This document shows positions 23,675 through 33,686 of a stretch of DNA of 64,000 nucleotides, piece after piece (positions within the stretch are counted from its first letter, which is position 1; every line of letters starts with the position of its first letter). A model generated the notes under the pieces. That model saw only the letters and a list, made by a program, of their open reading frames with translations. It made no database searches and was not told the origin of the DNA. The position numbers and the translations under genes were made by a program. The DNA lies in contig SCRI01000064.1 in the NCBI GenBank assembly GCA_004298675.1, positions 1 to 64,000 on the forward strand, read 5' to 3'. Origin of the DNA: a bacterium. Lineage in GTDB: Bacteria > Vulcanimicrobiota > Vulcanimicrobiia > Vulcanimicrobiales > SCRA01.

Positions 23675-24682
23675 CTACCGGTGCAGGAGCTCTCGCAACG
23701 AAGCGGCGGAGAGCCCGGGGAAACTGGTTTGCCAGTCTAGACCTGCCAGAGCCTTCTGCGTGACCTCCGGATCGTACACCTTACCGCGCAGCGCATGCTC
23801 GACGCGCTGCGCTCCGGCCGCCACCATAAAGTCGCCCGTGAGATGGATATCCTGGATGTGTTCCCGCTCCACTTCGATGCGCGCGTCGATCTCGCCGAAC
23901 GTGAAGCGTTGGACGCGCTGGACATTGAAGCGCGGCTTCGAGCCGAAGTTCCAATCGGCGCGCCCGTAGCGCTGCGCAACGATCTCCTCCACGCCCTGCC
24001 AGTCTTGCGTGCTCAGCCGGTAGCGGCGGACGCCGGTGCCTTCGAAGATGCCCTCGAGAATCCGCTTGCGCAGCAAGGGGACGCTCATCTCACGCTCGGC
24101 GTACTCCGCGATGTTCGCCACGCGCTGGCGCACGCTTTGGATACCTTTGGCCTGAATCTTACTCTTCTTCACGTTGAGCGCATTGACGACTTCGCCGAGA
24201 TCGCTATTGAAGAGCAGCGTGCCATGGCTGAACATGCGCCCAGCGCTTGCGAACTGGGCGTTGCCCGAGATCTTGCGGCCGCTGACCACGAGATCGTTGC
24301 GCCCCTGCAGCTCGGCGGCCACGCCCAGCGAACGCAGCACGCGCACCACCGGTTCGGTGAAGAAACGGAAATTGTTCAAACGATCCGGACGGTAGTCGGT
24401 GACGAAGCTGAAGTTGAGGTTGCCGGCGTCGTGATAGACCGCGCCGCCGCCTGAGAGGCGACGCACGACGTGGATGCCGCGCGCTTGCACGTAGGGCAGA
24501 TTGATCTCGTCGACGGTGTTCTGATTGCGGCCGATGATCAGCGAGGGCTCGTTCACGTAGAACAGCACGTAGGTGTAGCGCCGATCGAAGTAGCGCAGCA
24601 CGTATTCTTCGAGCGCGAGATTGACCCGCGGATCGGAGACGTCTTCGTTGTCGACGTAGACGAGCTCAGGCGTGGCGTGCAT
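23675..24682 (-). CDS. lplA: Lipoate-protein ligase A
   Basis: The 335-residue LplA attaches free lipoate to E2 and H-protein lysines through lipoyl-AMP. The lipoate-binding RRLSGGGAVYHDAGNLNFSF and the catalytic Lys motif GRKISGNAQFASAGRMFSHG are intact. The C-terminal accessory domain (from about residue 245) is also present, so this is a full-length, self-sufficient ligase. The start ATG at 24682 lies about 50-70 bases downstream of an inverted repeat that may be regulatory. It is divergent from the aminotransferase gene. Confidence 0.93.
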   Translation of the reverse strand: MHATPELVYVDNEDVSDPRVNLALEEYVLRYFDRRYTYVLFYVNEPSLIIGRNQNTVDEINLPYVQARGIHVVRRLSGGGAVYHDAGNLNFSFVTDYRPDRLNNFRFFTEPVVRVLRSLGVAAELQGRNDLVVSGRKISGNAQFASAGRMFSHGTLLFNSDLGEVVNALNVKKSKIQAKGIQSVRQRVANIAEYAEREMSVPLLRKRILEGIFEGTGVRRYRLSTQDWQGVEEIVAQRYGRADWNFGSKPRFNVQRVQRFTFGEIDARIEVEREHIQDIHLTGDFMVAAGAQRVEHALRGKVYDPEVTQKALAGLDWQTSFPGLSAASLRELLHR

Positions 24683-24728
24683 GTGATGCCCTAGAGTCCT
24701 TGGTGCAGCAATTCGGACTGCGTAACAA

Positions 24729-24754
24729 GTGTATTAGCCTTGCCTTACATACAC
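24729..24754 (-). promoter_or_regulatory. Inverted repeat upstream of lplA
   Basis: GTGTAT (24729-24734) and ATACAC (24749-24754) form perfect 6-base arms around 14 bases that contain the doubled pentamer GCCTTGCCTT. The site lies 47-72 bases before the lplA start in an AT-richer patch of the divergent intergenic region, so an operator is possible. No known regulator consensus was matched confidently. Confidence 0.3.
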
Positions 24755-24919
24755 CTGGATGCCTCTCCTGCTCCGGTTCCGCACGGCGTTTTGTGCTGCG
24801 GAATTTTCGCGCCGCCGCAGCGCGCGACGCATGGGATTGCCGAAACTGCCACGAACTCGCCAATAGGCAAGCAACAGGGTAGTCGATCCTATCGTCGCCG
24901 GCGTGGCGGGTGAGGCGAC

Positions 24920-26116
24920 ATGACTGTTCACCGCGGGCGGCATTTCTTGCAAATCCCCGGGCCGACCAACGTCCCGGACCGCGTCCTGCGTGCCATCGAC
25001 TTGCCGACGATCGATCATCGCGGCCCCGAGTTTGCCCAACTGACGTTCGAGGTGCTCGAGGGGCTGCGCTTCATCTTTCAGTGCAGCGGTCCCGTCATCG
25101 TCTATCCCTCGTCCGGCACCGGCGCCTGGGAGGCTGCGCTGGTCAACACGCTCTCACCGGGCGATCGCGTGTTGGCCTTCGAGACGGGACACTTCGCCAC
25201 GCTCTGGCGCACGATGGCCGAAGGCCTCGGACTCCACGTCACCTTCGTTCCCAGCGACTGGCGCCATAGCATCGATCCCACCGCCGTGGAACAGATGCTG
25301 CGCGACGACGCCGGCCATACCTTCGCCGCCGTCATGGCGGTGCACAACGAGACCTCGACCGGCGTCACCAGCAACGTGGCGGCGATCCGCAGCGCAATCG
25401 ACCGCGCGCACCATCCCGCGCTGCTGCTGATCGACACGATCTCCTCGCTGGCATCGATCGAGTACCGCCACGACGAGTGGGGCGTCGACGTCACCGTGGG
25501 CGGCTCGCAGAAGGGCTTGATGCTGCCGCCAGGCCTCGGGTTCAACGCCCTCTCGACCAAGGCACTCGAAGCCTCCAAGCATGCGCGCCTCACGAAATCG
25601 TACTGGGCCTGGGCACCGATCCTCACCGCCAACCAGCAAGGCTTCTACCCCTACACACCCGCCACGAACATGTTGAACGGCCTGCGCGAAGCGCTGGCGA
25701 TGCTGCGCGAGGAGGGTCTCGACGCAGTCTTCGCGCGCCACGGGCGTCTGGCCGAGGCGACACGGCGCGCCACCGGGGGCTGGGGCCTGGAGATCGTCTG
25801 CCGCGAGCCCGACGCCTACTCGAACTCGCTGACCGCGCTCTTCTTGCCCGCCGGATATGACGCCGACGCGTTGCGCGCGCTCATCCTGGAGCGCTTTGAC
25901 ATGTCGCTGGGCAAAGGCCTCGGGCGTCTAGGCGAGCGCGCCTTCCGCATCGGCCACCTGGGCTACTTCAACGACCTGATGCTCTGCGGGACGCTCTGCG
26001 GCGTGGAGCTTGGGCTTACGGCGCTCGGCATTCCGCACGGTGACGGCCTCGCTCCCGCCCTTGCCTATCTCGCCGTCACGGCCTCCGACGCCGTGGCGAG
26101 CGCTTCCGTATCGTGA
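24920..26116 (+). CDS. Class V PLP aminotransferase (serine/alanine-glyoxylate type)
   Basis: The 398-residue PLP enzyme has N-terminal HFLQIPGPTNVPDRVLRA, PSSGTGAWEAAL around the phosphate pocket, VHNETSTGVTSN, and the PLP Asp and Lys in LLIDTISSLAS and VGGSQKGLMLPPGL (Lys near residue 199). It matches serine-glyoxylate/alanine-glyoxylate aminotransferases. 2-Aminoethylphosphonate-pyruvate transaminase is a relative, and the importer genes that follow resemble those for 2-aminoethylphosphonate. It is the first gene of a compact operon, ending 14 bases before the binding-protein gene. Confidence 0.9.
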   Translation: MTVHRGRHFLQIPGPTNVPDRVLRAIDLPTIDHRGPEFAQLTFEVLEGLRFIFQCSGPVIVYPSSGTGAWEAALVNTLSPGDRVLAFETGHFATLWRTMAEGLGLHVTFVPSDWRHSIDPTAVEQMLRDDAGHTFAAVMAVHNETSTGVTSNVAAIRSAIDRAHHPALLLIDTISSLASIEYRHDEWGVDVTVGGSQKGLMLPPGLGFNALSTKALEASKHARLTKSYWAWAPILTANQQGFYPYTPATNMLNGLREALAMLREEGLDAVFARHGRLAEATRRATGGWGLEIVCREPDAYSNSLTALFLPAGYDADALRALILERFDMSLGKGLGRLGERAFRIGHLGYFNDLMLCGTLCGVELGLTALGIPHGDGLAPALAYLAVTASDAVASASVS

Positions 26117-26130
26117 CTCGGAGGTTTATG

Positions 26131-27180
26131 ATGACCGCTCAACCAACTCGCCGCAGTTTCATCCAGCTCGCCGGGGCCGCGACCGCGGCCGCCAGCGTCG
26201 GCATGCCCTGGGCCGTCCAGGCCAAAGATGCCGACACCACTGCGCTCTATGCCGCCGCCAAGAAGGAGGGGAGCGTCACGTGGTGGACGGCACACTACGC
26301 TCAAGACGCGGCCGAGGCCGTGCGCGACGCCTTCGTCAAGAAGTATCCGGGCATCCAAGTTAGTTTCATCCGTCAAACGGCGCAAGTCGTCTATCAACGC
26401 ACGCTCCAAGACCTCAAAGCCGGGGTCAAAGAGCTGGACGTCTTCGCATCCACGGACGAGGCGCACTATGCAATCCTCAAAGGCCAAGGGGCACTCGCAA
26501 GCTATCGCCCCCCAGACGCCGGCGCGCTGCCAAAGGCGTTTCAACGCATCGACCCCGACAACGACTACCAGCTCGGCGCAATCGGCTTCGTCATCATCAA
26601 CTACAACTCGGACAAGGTGAAGGCTCCGCCCAAGAAGTGGACCGACTTACTGGACCCGCGCTGGAAGGATCAGATAACTCTGGGACATCCCGGCTTCAGC
26701 GGCTACGTCGGCAACTGGGTGCTGGCGATGAATGACAAGTACGGCTGGGACTTCTTCACCAAACTCGCCGCGAACAATCCCAAGATCGGCCGCTCGGTCA
26801 ACGACACCGTCACGGACATCGTCGCCGGGGAACGCTCGGTCGGCGCCGGGCCGGACAACTACTCGTACGACAAGAAGGCGCAGGGAAACCCCATCGACGT
26901 GCAGTTCCCCGAGGACGACGCCATCATCATCGTGAGCCCGGTTGGCATCATGAAAGATGCGCCTCATCCCAACGCCGCGCGGCTGTTCGAGAACTTCTTC
27001 TACAGCAAAGAGTACTCGCAGACCATGGTCAAAGTCTTCAACTTCCCGCTGCGCAGCGACGTTCCAGCCTTCAACGGAATGCATCTCGGCAAGATCAAGT
27101 TCTATCGTAACAAGGTCAACCGCCTGGCGACCGGCGTGCCGCAGATGATCGCACAATGGCGGCAGACGTTCGGCGTCTAG
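26131..27180 (+). CDS. Fe(3+)/2-aminoethylphosphonate-type ABC substrate-binding protein
   Basis: The roughly 349-residue exported binding protein has a twin-arginine leader TRRSFIQLAGAATAAASVG. The mature part contains EGSVTWWTAHYAQDAAEAV and FVKKYPGIQVSFIRQTAQVV, a pattern shared by FbpA iron-binding and PhnS-like proteins. The paired C-terminal tyrosines that bind iron in FbpA are not evident at the expected spacing, so iron as ligand is doubtful. GGAGG lies 6 bases before ATG 26131 (3 before ATG 26128), deciding the start region against an upstream GTG. Confidence 0.87.
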   Translation: MTAQPTRRSFIQLAGAATAAASVGMPWAVQAKDADTTALYAAAKKEGSVTWWTAHYAQDAAEAVRDAFVKKYPGIQVSFIRQTAQVVYQRTLQDLKAGVKELDVFASTDEAHYAILKGQGALASYRPPDAGALPKAFQRIDPDNDYQLGAIGFVIINYNSDKVKAPPKKWTDLLDPRWKDQITLGHPGFSGYVGNWVLAMNDKYGWDFFTKLAANNPKIGRSVNDTVTDIVAGERSVGAGPDNYSYDKKAQGNPIDVQFPEDDAIIIVSPVGIMKDAPHPNAARLFENFFYSKEYSQTMVKVFNFPLRSDVPAFNGMHLGKIKFYRNKVNRLATGVPQMIAQWRQTFGV

Positions 27181-28880
27181 TGCCGCGCGCTCGCGCCGTC
27201 ACGTTCGACGCGAGCCTGCTGCTATGGATCGCGGCCGCCGCGGTCCTGATCTTCATGGTCGTCGTGCCGCTGCTCTGGCTGGTGTACACCAGCATCCAGC
27301 CGGAGAGCGGACGCGGCCTCACGTTCGCCAATTATCTCACCGTCTTCACGCAGCGGTTCTACCTGGAGCCCATCCGTAACTCGATGATCCTGGCGCTCTC
27401 GGTGGCGTTGATCGCCGCCGCCGTGGGGACGCCGCTGGCGTGGCTGGTGACACGCAGCGACATGCCCGCGCGCGGCTTGGTCCGCGCGTTGACCTTCGCC
27501 GCCTTCGCCACACCACCGTTCTTAGGGGCGCAGGCTTGGATTTTTCTGGCAGCGGATCGCAGCGGCTGGCTTAACCGGTTCTGGGAGAACCTCTTCCATA
27601 CGCAGTCCGGGCCGTTCAACATCTATACGCTTGGCGGCGCGATCTTCGTCATGGGGCTCTACAGCATCCCCTATACCTTCACGTTCGTCTCCGGCGCGCT
27701 GGAGATGATGTCGTCGGAGATGGAGGACGCCGCAGCCGTGCTAGGAGCCGGGCCTTGGCGCACGGCGCTGCAGATCACGTTGCCGCTGGCGGCGCCGGCG
27801 ATCGTCTCGGGCTTCATCATGTCGTTCCTGGAGGGACTCGCGCTCTTCGGTGTCCCAGCGTTCCTGCTGATCCCGGCGCGCCAGCAGGTGATCACGACGC
27901 AGCTCTACGAGTTCTTCCAGTTCCCGGTGCACGTGCAATGGGCAGCGGCTTACGCGATGCCGCTGTTGACGGTGACGATCTTGCTGCTCGTGCTGCAACG
28001 GCGCGTCCTGGGGCGCCGGCAGTACACCACCGTGACCGGCAAAGGCGGGCGGCGGCGCCCCTGCCGGCTCGGCCGCGGACGCTGGCCGGTCCTGGGCCTC
28101 GCGCTCATCCCGTCGATGTTGGCGATCCTGCTGCCCTACGCCGCGCTCTTTGCGGTTTCGATCTCACGCGCTTGGGGCCGGGGCCCCGTGCCCGGAAACC
28201 TCACCCTGCACTGGTATCGCTGGGCGCTGATCGACAACCTGGAGACCAAATCGGCGATCTTCCACAGCCTGGGCTACGGCGCGGCGGCGGCGACGATCTC
28301 GGTCGTCATCGCGGTCTTGATCGCCTATGCCGTGCTGCGCAAGCTGATCGCCGGTGCGCAGCTGCTGGGTTTCCTCTGCATGGCGCCGTTCGTGGTGCCG
28401 GGAATCGTGCTGGCGATCGGCTTCTTCTCCGCGTACGCGCATCCGCCGATCCTGCTGTACGGGACAGCCGGAATGCTCATCGCGGCCTTCGCAACGCGCT
28501 TCTTACCGATCGCCTATTCGAACAGCACCTCCATCTTGCGCGGCATCAACCCGGAGCTGGAGAACGCCGCGCGCACGCTAGGAGCCGGGCGTCTGCGCAC
28601 GCTATCGTTCGTGACGGCACCGCTCCTGCGCCGCGGTCTCCTCTCCGGCTGGCTCTTGGTCTTCATCCCAGCCATCCGCGAGTTGAGCTGCGCGGTTTTC
28701 CTTTTCACGCCGCACACCGCGGTCATGACCACACTCATGTTCGATTTTTCGGATGCGGGTAACTACGAGGCCCTTTCAACACTCGGCATCGTGCTGATGA
28801 CGATCACGTTCGCGATCACCATCATCGCGTACCGCTTCTTGGGGCGCGATTTCATGCAGTCGAGAGAGGCCGCGGGGTAA
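27156..28880 (+). CDS. Fused ABC transporter permease, FbpB/PhnU-like
   Basis: The 574-residue inner-membrane protein contains two BPD-type permease domains in tandem (about residues 20-285 and 305-565), each with an EAA loop (EMEDAAAVLGAGPWRTALQI and ELENAARTLGAGRLRTLSFV). Such fused permeases serve ferric-iron and aminoethylphosphonate importers. It overlaps the end of the binding-protein gene by 25 bases; a GTG at 27180, overlapping the stop as TAGTG, is an alternative start. The ATPase gene begins on its last base (TAATG). Confidence 0.9.
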   Translation: MAADVRRLVPRARAVTFDASLLLWIAAAAVLIFMVVVPLLWLVYTSIQPESGRGLTFANYLTVFTQRFYLEPIRNSMILALSVALIAAAVGTPLAWLVTRSDMPARGLVRALTFAAFATPPFLGAQAWIFLAADRSGWLNRFWENLFHTQSGPFNIYTLGGAIFVMGLYSIPYTFTFVSGALEMMSSEMEDAAAVLGAGPWRTALQITLPLAAPAIVSGFIMSFLEGLALFGVPAFLLIPARQQVITTQLYEFFQFPVHVQWAAAYAMPLLTVTILLLVLQRRVLGRRQYTTVTGKGGRRRPCRLGRGRWPVLGLALIPSMLAILLPYAALFAVSISRAWGRGPVPGNLTLHWYRWALIDNLETKSAIFHSLGYGAAAATISVVIAVLIAYAVLRKLIAGAQLLGFLCMAPFVVPGIVLAIGFFSAYAHPPILLYGTAGMLIAAFATRFLPIAYSNSTSILRGINPELENAARTLGAGRLRTLSFVTAPLLRRGLLSGWLLVFIPAIRELSCAVFLFTPHTAVMTTLMFDFSDAGNYEALSTLGIVLMTITFAITIIAYRFLGRDFMQSREAAG

Positions 28881-29959
28881 TGGCCGAGATTCGCATCAAT
28901 GGTTTGCGCAAACGCTACGGGCTACCGGCACAAGGTTGCGCCGTCGACGGCATCGACCTCACGATCCGGGACGGTGAGGTCATGGCTCTGCTCGGCCCCT
29001 CGGGATGCGGCAAGACCACGACGCTCAACCTGCTGGCTGGCTTTCTCGAGCCCACCGAAGGAGAGATCTGGGCGGGCACGCATCTGCTCTCGAGCCCGAG
29101 CGGCGTGGTTCCGCCGGAGCGGCGCAACATGTCGCTGATCTTCCAGAGTTACGCGGTCTGGCCGCACAAGACCGTGCGGGAGAACGTCGCCTTCGGTCTA
29201 GCGATCCGTAGGATCGGGCGTGACGAGACCACGCGCAGGGTCGATGCGGTGCTGAAGATCGTGGGCATGCGGCAGTTGGCCGACCGTTATCCCGCCGAGC
29301 TGTCCGGAGGCCAGCAGCAGCGCGTCGCGCTGGCACGCGCGATGGTCGTGGAGCCGGAGATCCTGCTAGCCGACGAGCCGCTCTCGAACCTCGACGCGAA
29401 CCTGCGCGAGGAGATGCGCTTCGAGATTCGCCGCCTCCACGACCAGACCGGCATCACGATGGTCTACGTGACGCACGACCAGGCCGAGGCGATGGTGACG
29501 GCGGATCGTATCGCGCTCTTACATCACGGCCGCGTCGAGCAAATCGGCACGCCCGAGGAGATCTACAAGCGCCCTCGCACGATGTTCGCAGCGACCTTCA
29601 TCGGCCGCAGCAACACGCTGGAAGGCACACTCCTGGAGCCAGGCGTGGTCGAGTGCAACGGCGCCCGGCTGGAGGCTCGCGCCGACGACGAGTTTCCGGC
29701 CGGGGCGCGGATCGCTCTATGCATTCGCCCCCATGACGTGATCGTCAACGGTGGCCCGGGCTCAGGCAATGGCAGCGCCAACCATCTAAGCGGCCGCGTG
29801 CTGCGGCAGATCTATCTGGGCGAGACGCGCGACTACCTGATCGAGCTCGACGGCGGTGCGCAAGTACGCGTGTTGACCTCACCGGCCATCGATCACGGCG
29901 TGGGGGAACACGTCGAGCTGAGCCTGCCCATAGAAGCCTGCCGCGTGGTGCAGCGATGA
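28880..29959 (+). CDS. ABC transporter ATPase, FbpC/PotA class
   Basis: The 359-residue ATPase has Walker A GPSGCGKTT (residues 39-47), Q-loop LIFQSYAVWPHKTV, signature LSGGQQQR, Walker B LLADEPLSNLDANLR and H-loop YVTHDQAEAM. A C-terminal TOBE-type domain (about 280-359) follows. It completes the importer with the preceding binding protein and fused permease. Start and stop codons overlap (TAATG) with the permease gene. Confidence 0.92.
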   Translation: MAEIRINGLRKRYGLPAQGCAVDGIDLTIRDGEVMALLGPSGCGKTTTLNLLAGFLEPTEGEIWAGTHLLSSPSGVVPPERRNMSLIFQSYAVWPHKTVRENVAFGLAIRRIGRDETTRRVDAVLKIVGMRQLADRYPAELSGGQQQRVALARAMVVEPEILLADEPLSNLDANLREEMRFEIRRLHDQTGITMVYVTHDQAEAMVTADRIALLHHGRVEQIGTPEEIYKRPRTMFAATFIGRSNTLEGTLLEPGVVECNGARLEARADDEFPAGARIALCIRPHDVIVNGGPGSGNGSANHLSGRVLRQIYLGETRDYLIELDGGAQVRVLTSPAIDHGVGEHVELSLPIEACRVVQR

Positions 29960-30002
29960 TCGTTGAGGAGATCGCCGTCACCACAACATCATTGGAGACG
30001 TT

Positions 30003-31217
30003 ATGGCAAGACCTCCGCTAACCGGTATCAAGGTCTACGAGATCGGCAATTTCATGGCCGCGCCCTATTGCACGATGCAGCTCGCCGATCTCGGGGCCGA
30101 CGTCGTGAAGATCGAGAACCCCAAAGGTGGAGACATGACGCGCCAGACGGCGCCGTTCCTGGACGGGGAGAGCTCGAATTTCATCCGTTTGAACCGCAAC
30201 AAACGCAGCCTCGCGCTCGATCTCAAGAGTGCCGAGGGCAAAGAGATCTTCCGGAGCCTGGCGCGCGGGGCCGACATCATCGTGGAGAATCTGCGCCCAG
30301 GGACGATGGCGGACCTCGAGCTCGATTACGCGCGTCTAGCAGCCGCCAATCCGCGCTTGATCTACGTTGCCGCCTCCGGCTGGGGGCAGGACGGGCCGTA
30401 CGCCGAGTATCCCGGGCTGGACATCATCGCGCAGGGCATGAGCGGCCTAATGAGCATTACCGGCCATGCGGGGGACGATCCCGTGAAGGTGGGCGTGCCG
30501 ATCACTGACTTGGTCTGCGCCCTCTATGGCGCGCTGGCCGCCGTCTCGGCGCTGCATGCGCGCGAGCAGAGCGGACGCGGACAGCTGATCGACGTCTGCC
30601 TCTTCGAGGCCGGCGTGTCGCTAGCCATCTGGGAAGCCGGCAAATACTTCGCCACCGGCGAGATCCCCAAGCCTCTGGGCTCGGCCCATCAGACCTCGGC
30701 GCCTTATCAAGCGCTGCGCTCGGCCGACGGCTACTTCACGGCGGGCGCATCGACGGCGCGTAACTGGAGCAACTTCTGCACGACGCTGGGACTTGGCCAG
30801 CTCGAGCACGATCCACGCTTCGCTGAGAACCACCTACGCCGTGAGCATCTGGCCGCGCTCACTCCCCTCATCGAAGCCGTCACGACCACGCATCCCAGTG
30901 ACTATTGGGTCGAGCGCCTGCAAGCCGCCGGCGTTCCCGCGGGTAAGCTGCAGAACTACGAGCAGGTCTTCCACGATCCGCACCTGGCGGCGCGCGGCTA
31001 CCTCACCGATGCTCCGCACGCGACCCTGGGAGCGATACGCCAACTAGGCTCGCCGATGCGCTTCAGCGAGACGAAGGTGCGCATCGAACGCGCGGGGCCA
31101 CTGCTGGGGGAGCACTCGCGGGAAATCCTCGAAGCGCTCGGCTATACCGGCGCGCAGATCGATCAACTGATCGCGCGCGGCATCATCGCCAAACCGGAGG
31201 TTCCAACGGTTCGATGA
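30003..31217 (+). CDS. CaiB/BaiF family CoA-transferase (first)
   Basis: This 404-residue class III CoA-transferase swaps CoA between acyl-CoA and a free acid. Hallmarks are VYEIGNFMAAPYCTMQLADL, DLGADVVKIENPKGGDMTR, NRNKRSLALDLKS and VVENLRPGTM-like IIVENLRPGTMADL. The active-site Asp lies in the YPGLDIIAQGMSGLMSITG region. It starts 43 bases after the ABC operon and overlaps the following enoyl-CoA hydratase by ATGA, suggesting that an imported acid is activated here and then processed as a CoA thioester. Confidence 0.92.
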   Translation: MARPPLTGIKVYEIGNFMAAPYCTMQLADLGADVVKIENPKGGDMTRQTAPFLDGESSNFIRLNRNKRSLALDLKSAEGKEIFRSLARGADIIVENLRPGTMADLELDYARLAAANPRLIYVAASGWGQDGPYAEYPGLDIIAQGMSGLMSITGHAGDDPVKVGVPITDLVCALYGALAAVSALHAREQSGRGQLIDVCLFEAGVSLAIWEAGKYFATGEIPKPLGSAHQTSAPYQALRSADGYFTAGASTARNWSNFCTTLGLGQLEHDPRFAENHLRREHLAALTPLIEAVTTTHPSDYWVERLQAAGVPAGKLQNYEQVFHDPHLAARGYLTDAPHATLGAIRQLGSPMRFSETKVRIERAGPLLGEHSREILEALGYTGAQIDQLIARGIIAKPEVPTVR

Positions 31218-32005
31218 GCACAACCGCGACCGGCGAGCTGCTCACCGAGCGGCGCGAAAACGTCCTGTGGATCACCTTCAATCGCCCGCAGGCCCGCAAT
31301 GCGATGACGTTCGGCATGTACGAGCGCCTGGAACAGATCGCTTGCGAGTGCAACGAGGACGCCACGCTACGAGCCGTCGTCTTCACGGGCGCCGGCGGCA
31401 AGGCGTTCGTGGCGGGGACGGACATCTCGCAGTTCCGCTCGTTCACCTCGCCCGAGCATGCCCTGGCCTACGAGGAGCGGATGGATCGCATCCTGGGCCG
31501 GATCGAAGCGATTCGCGTGCCCACGATCGCCGCGATCGCGGGGGCGTGTACGGGCGGCGGGGCGGCGCTTGCGGCCAGCTGCGATCTACGCATCGGCTCC
31601 CCCAGCGCTAGATTCGGCTTTCCGATCGCCAGGACGCTAGGCAACTGTCTCTCCATGGGTAACTACGCCCGCTTGGTCGCGCTATTGGGCATCGCGCGCA
31701 CGAAGGAGCTCATCTTCACCGCCCGCTTGATGGGGGCACAGGAGGCCCTGGCGGTGGGCCTGCTGAGCGAGTTCACGCCGGATGAGGAGTCGCTCCCGGC
31801 GCGCGCCGCGGAGCTGGCGGCGCTACTGTCCGGCCACGCTCCCTTGACGCTGCGGGCAACCAAGGAGGCGCTGCTGCGCATTCAGCAACGCCTGGTACCC
31901 GAGAAAAACTCCGACCTCGTGCTGATGTGCTACATGAGCCGTGACTTCAAGGAAGGCATCGAGGCTTTCTTCGACAAGCGCAAGGCCGATTGGAAAGGTG
32001 AGTAG
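31214..32005 (+). CDS. Enoyl-CoA hydratase/isomerase family protein
   Basis: The 263-residue crotonase-fold protein has NVLWITFNRPQARNAMTF, the oxyanion-hole FVAGTDISQFRSF, and AIAGACTGGGAALAASCDLR. The first oxyanion motif has GTDI instead of the usual GADI. It is coupled to the CoA-transferase by a 4-base overlap. It probably hydrates or isomerises the CoA thioester that enzyme makes; the substrate is unknown. Confidence 0.9.
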   Translation: MSTTATGELLTERRENVLWITFNRPQARNAMTFGMYERLEQIACECNEDATLRAVVFTGAGGKAFVAGTDISQFRSFTSPEHALAYEERMDRILGRIEAIRVPTIAAIAGACTGGGAALAASCDLRIGSPSARFGFPIARTLGNCLSMGNYARLVALLGIARTKELIFTARLMGAQEALAVGLLSEFTPDEESLPARAAELAALLSGHAPLTLRATKEALLRIQQRLVPEKNSDLVLMCYMSRDFKEGIEAFFDKRKADWKGE

Positions 32006-32094
32006 CGGCGTATGCCGTCGTCCTAGAGGCCACACGGCGCCGATTGCGGGTACATACGGTTGGAGCAACGCCGGATACTCGGGAGGCTACCACC

Positions 32095-32579
<485 letters not shown>

Positions 32580-32583
<4 letters not shown>

Positions 32584-33557
32584 ATATCGAGCACAACGTT
32601 GCCGATTATCTGACCACGCTCGACGATCTCGTGGGCGTCGGCAACGGCGGCAAGTGGCAAGCGCCGCGCGATCGTATGGACGAGGCGCTGCGATTCGATC
32701 AGCTCCGAGAGCTCCGCGACACCGGCAGTTCTGTCGTGCTCCGAGATATCGTAGATCAGAAAGAAGCGCAGCGCGATCGAGTTCTGCATGAGCCAGAGGC
32801 TGGGGATCGTCGCCTCACTTGCGGCCATGCCGTAGACGACGACCGTTGCGTGCGGGCGAAGCAGCGCCGGGTATAGGTGCGCATTGCCGCTGAAGTCGAC
32901 CTCGATCACGGCATCGACGCCGTCTCCACCGGTCAGCGCCCGTACGCGCTGACCAACGTCCTCCGTGCGGTAGTTCACGATCTCGTCGGCACCCGCACGC
33001 TTGGCATGTTCGGCCTTCACGTCGCTACTGATCGTCGCGATCACGCGGGCGCCGCGCAGCTTTGCCAGTTGAATCGCGTAGTTTCCGACCGATCCGGCAC
33101 CTCCGGCGACGAGCACCCGCGACCCAGAGTGTAACTCCGCCAGACGCACGGCCTGCAATGCCGTGAACGCTGGGATGCCTAGGCAGGCGCCCTCGGCATA
33201 GCCCACGTGCTCCGGCAGACGCACCGCCTGCTCACTGGGTAACACGACGTACTCCGCGGCCGTACCAAACGCACGCCGCCACTGCGCGTTCCACACCCAG
33301 ACGCGCTCGCCGACGCGACCGGCAAGGTCTGGGCCGGCGGCATCGATATCCCCAGCACCATCGCTATGTGGAATGATGAGCGGCGCGATCATCGCACGGC
33401 CGAAGCCGCCGCGCCGTGACTTCCAATCGGATGGATTGACGCCGGACGTACGCAGCTTCACGCGCACCTCCCCGGGCCCGGGTTCGGGCTTGGGCTGCTC
33501 CCCGATCTGAAGGACATCGCGCGCCGGCCCCTGCTGCGTATAGAATGCTGCCCGCAT
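32580..33557 (-). CDS. Zinc-independent quinone oxidoreductase-like MDR protein
   Basis: The 325-residue medium-chain dehydrogenase/reductase opens MRAAFYTQQGPARDVLQIGE and has SGVNPSDWKSR, the NADPH motif VLVAGGAGSVGNYAIQLAKL and VVYGMAAS. There are no zinc ligands. It matches NADPH:quinone reductases that reduce quinones or activated alkenes. ATG 33557 follows GGGGAG; open frame further upstream lacks similarity. It is divergent from the epimerase gene. Confidence 0.9.
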
Positions 33558-33639
33558 GGTCTCCCCTCTCGTTTCGAGGATCGCATCTTTAGCGACGCGA
33601 GCCCGCGCGAACCTTCCGCACGGGCCAGCCCCCCAACCT

Positions 33640-33661
33640 GAAACCACGGCGGCGGCGGCGC
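33640..33661 (+). repeat. 22-base repeat, copy 2
   Basis: The bases GAAACCACGGCGGCGGCGGC followed by GC recur identically at 9945-9966. Both copies are in noncoding DNA 25-60 bases before a plus-strand gene start. GCG triplets make part of the match low-complexity, but the non-repetitive GAAACCAC prefix is shared too. Confidence 0.5.
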
Positions 33662-33686
33662 GGTCTTGGCCTGCGGAGGTATGCGC

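Noticed and set aside
22411-23763. A 450-codon open frame on the plus strand
   Set aside because: It is antisense to the FUSC-type transporter and has a low-complexity, Arg-rich translation.
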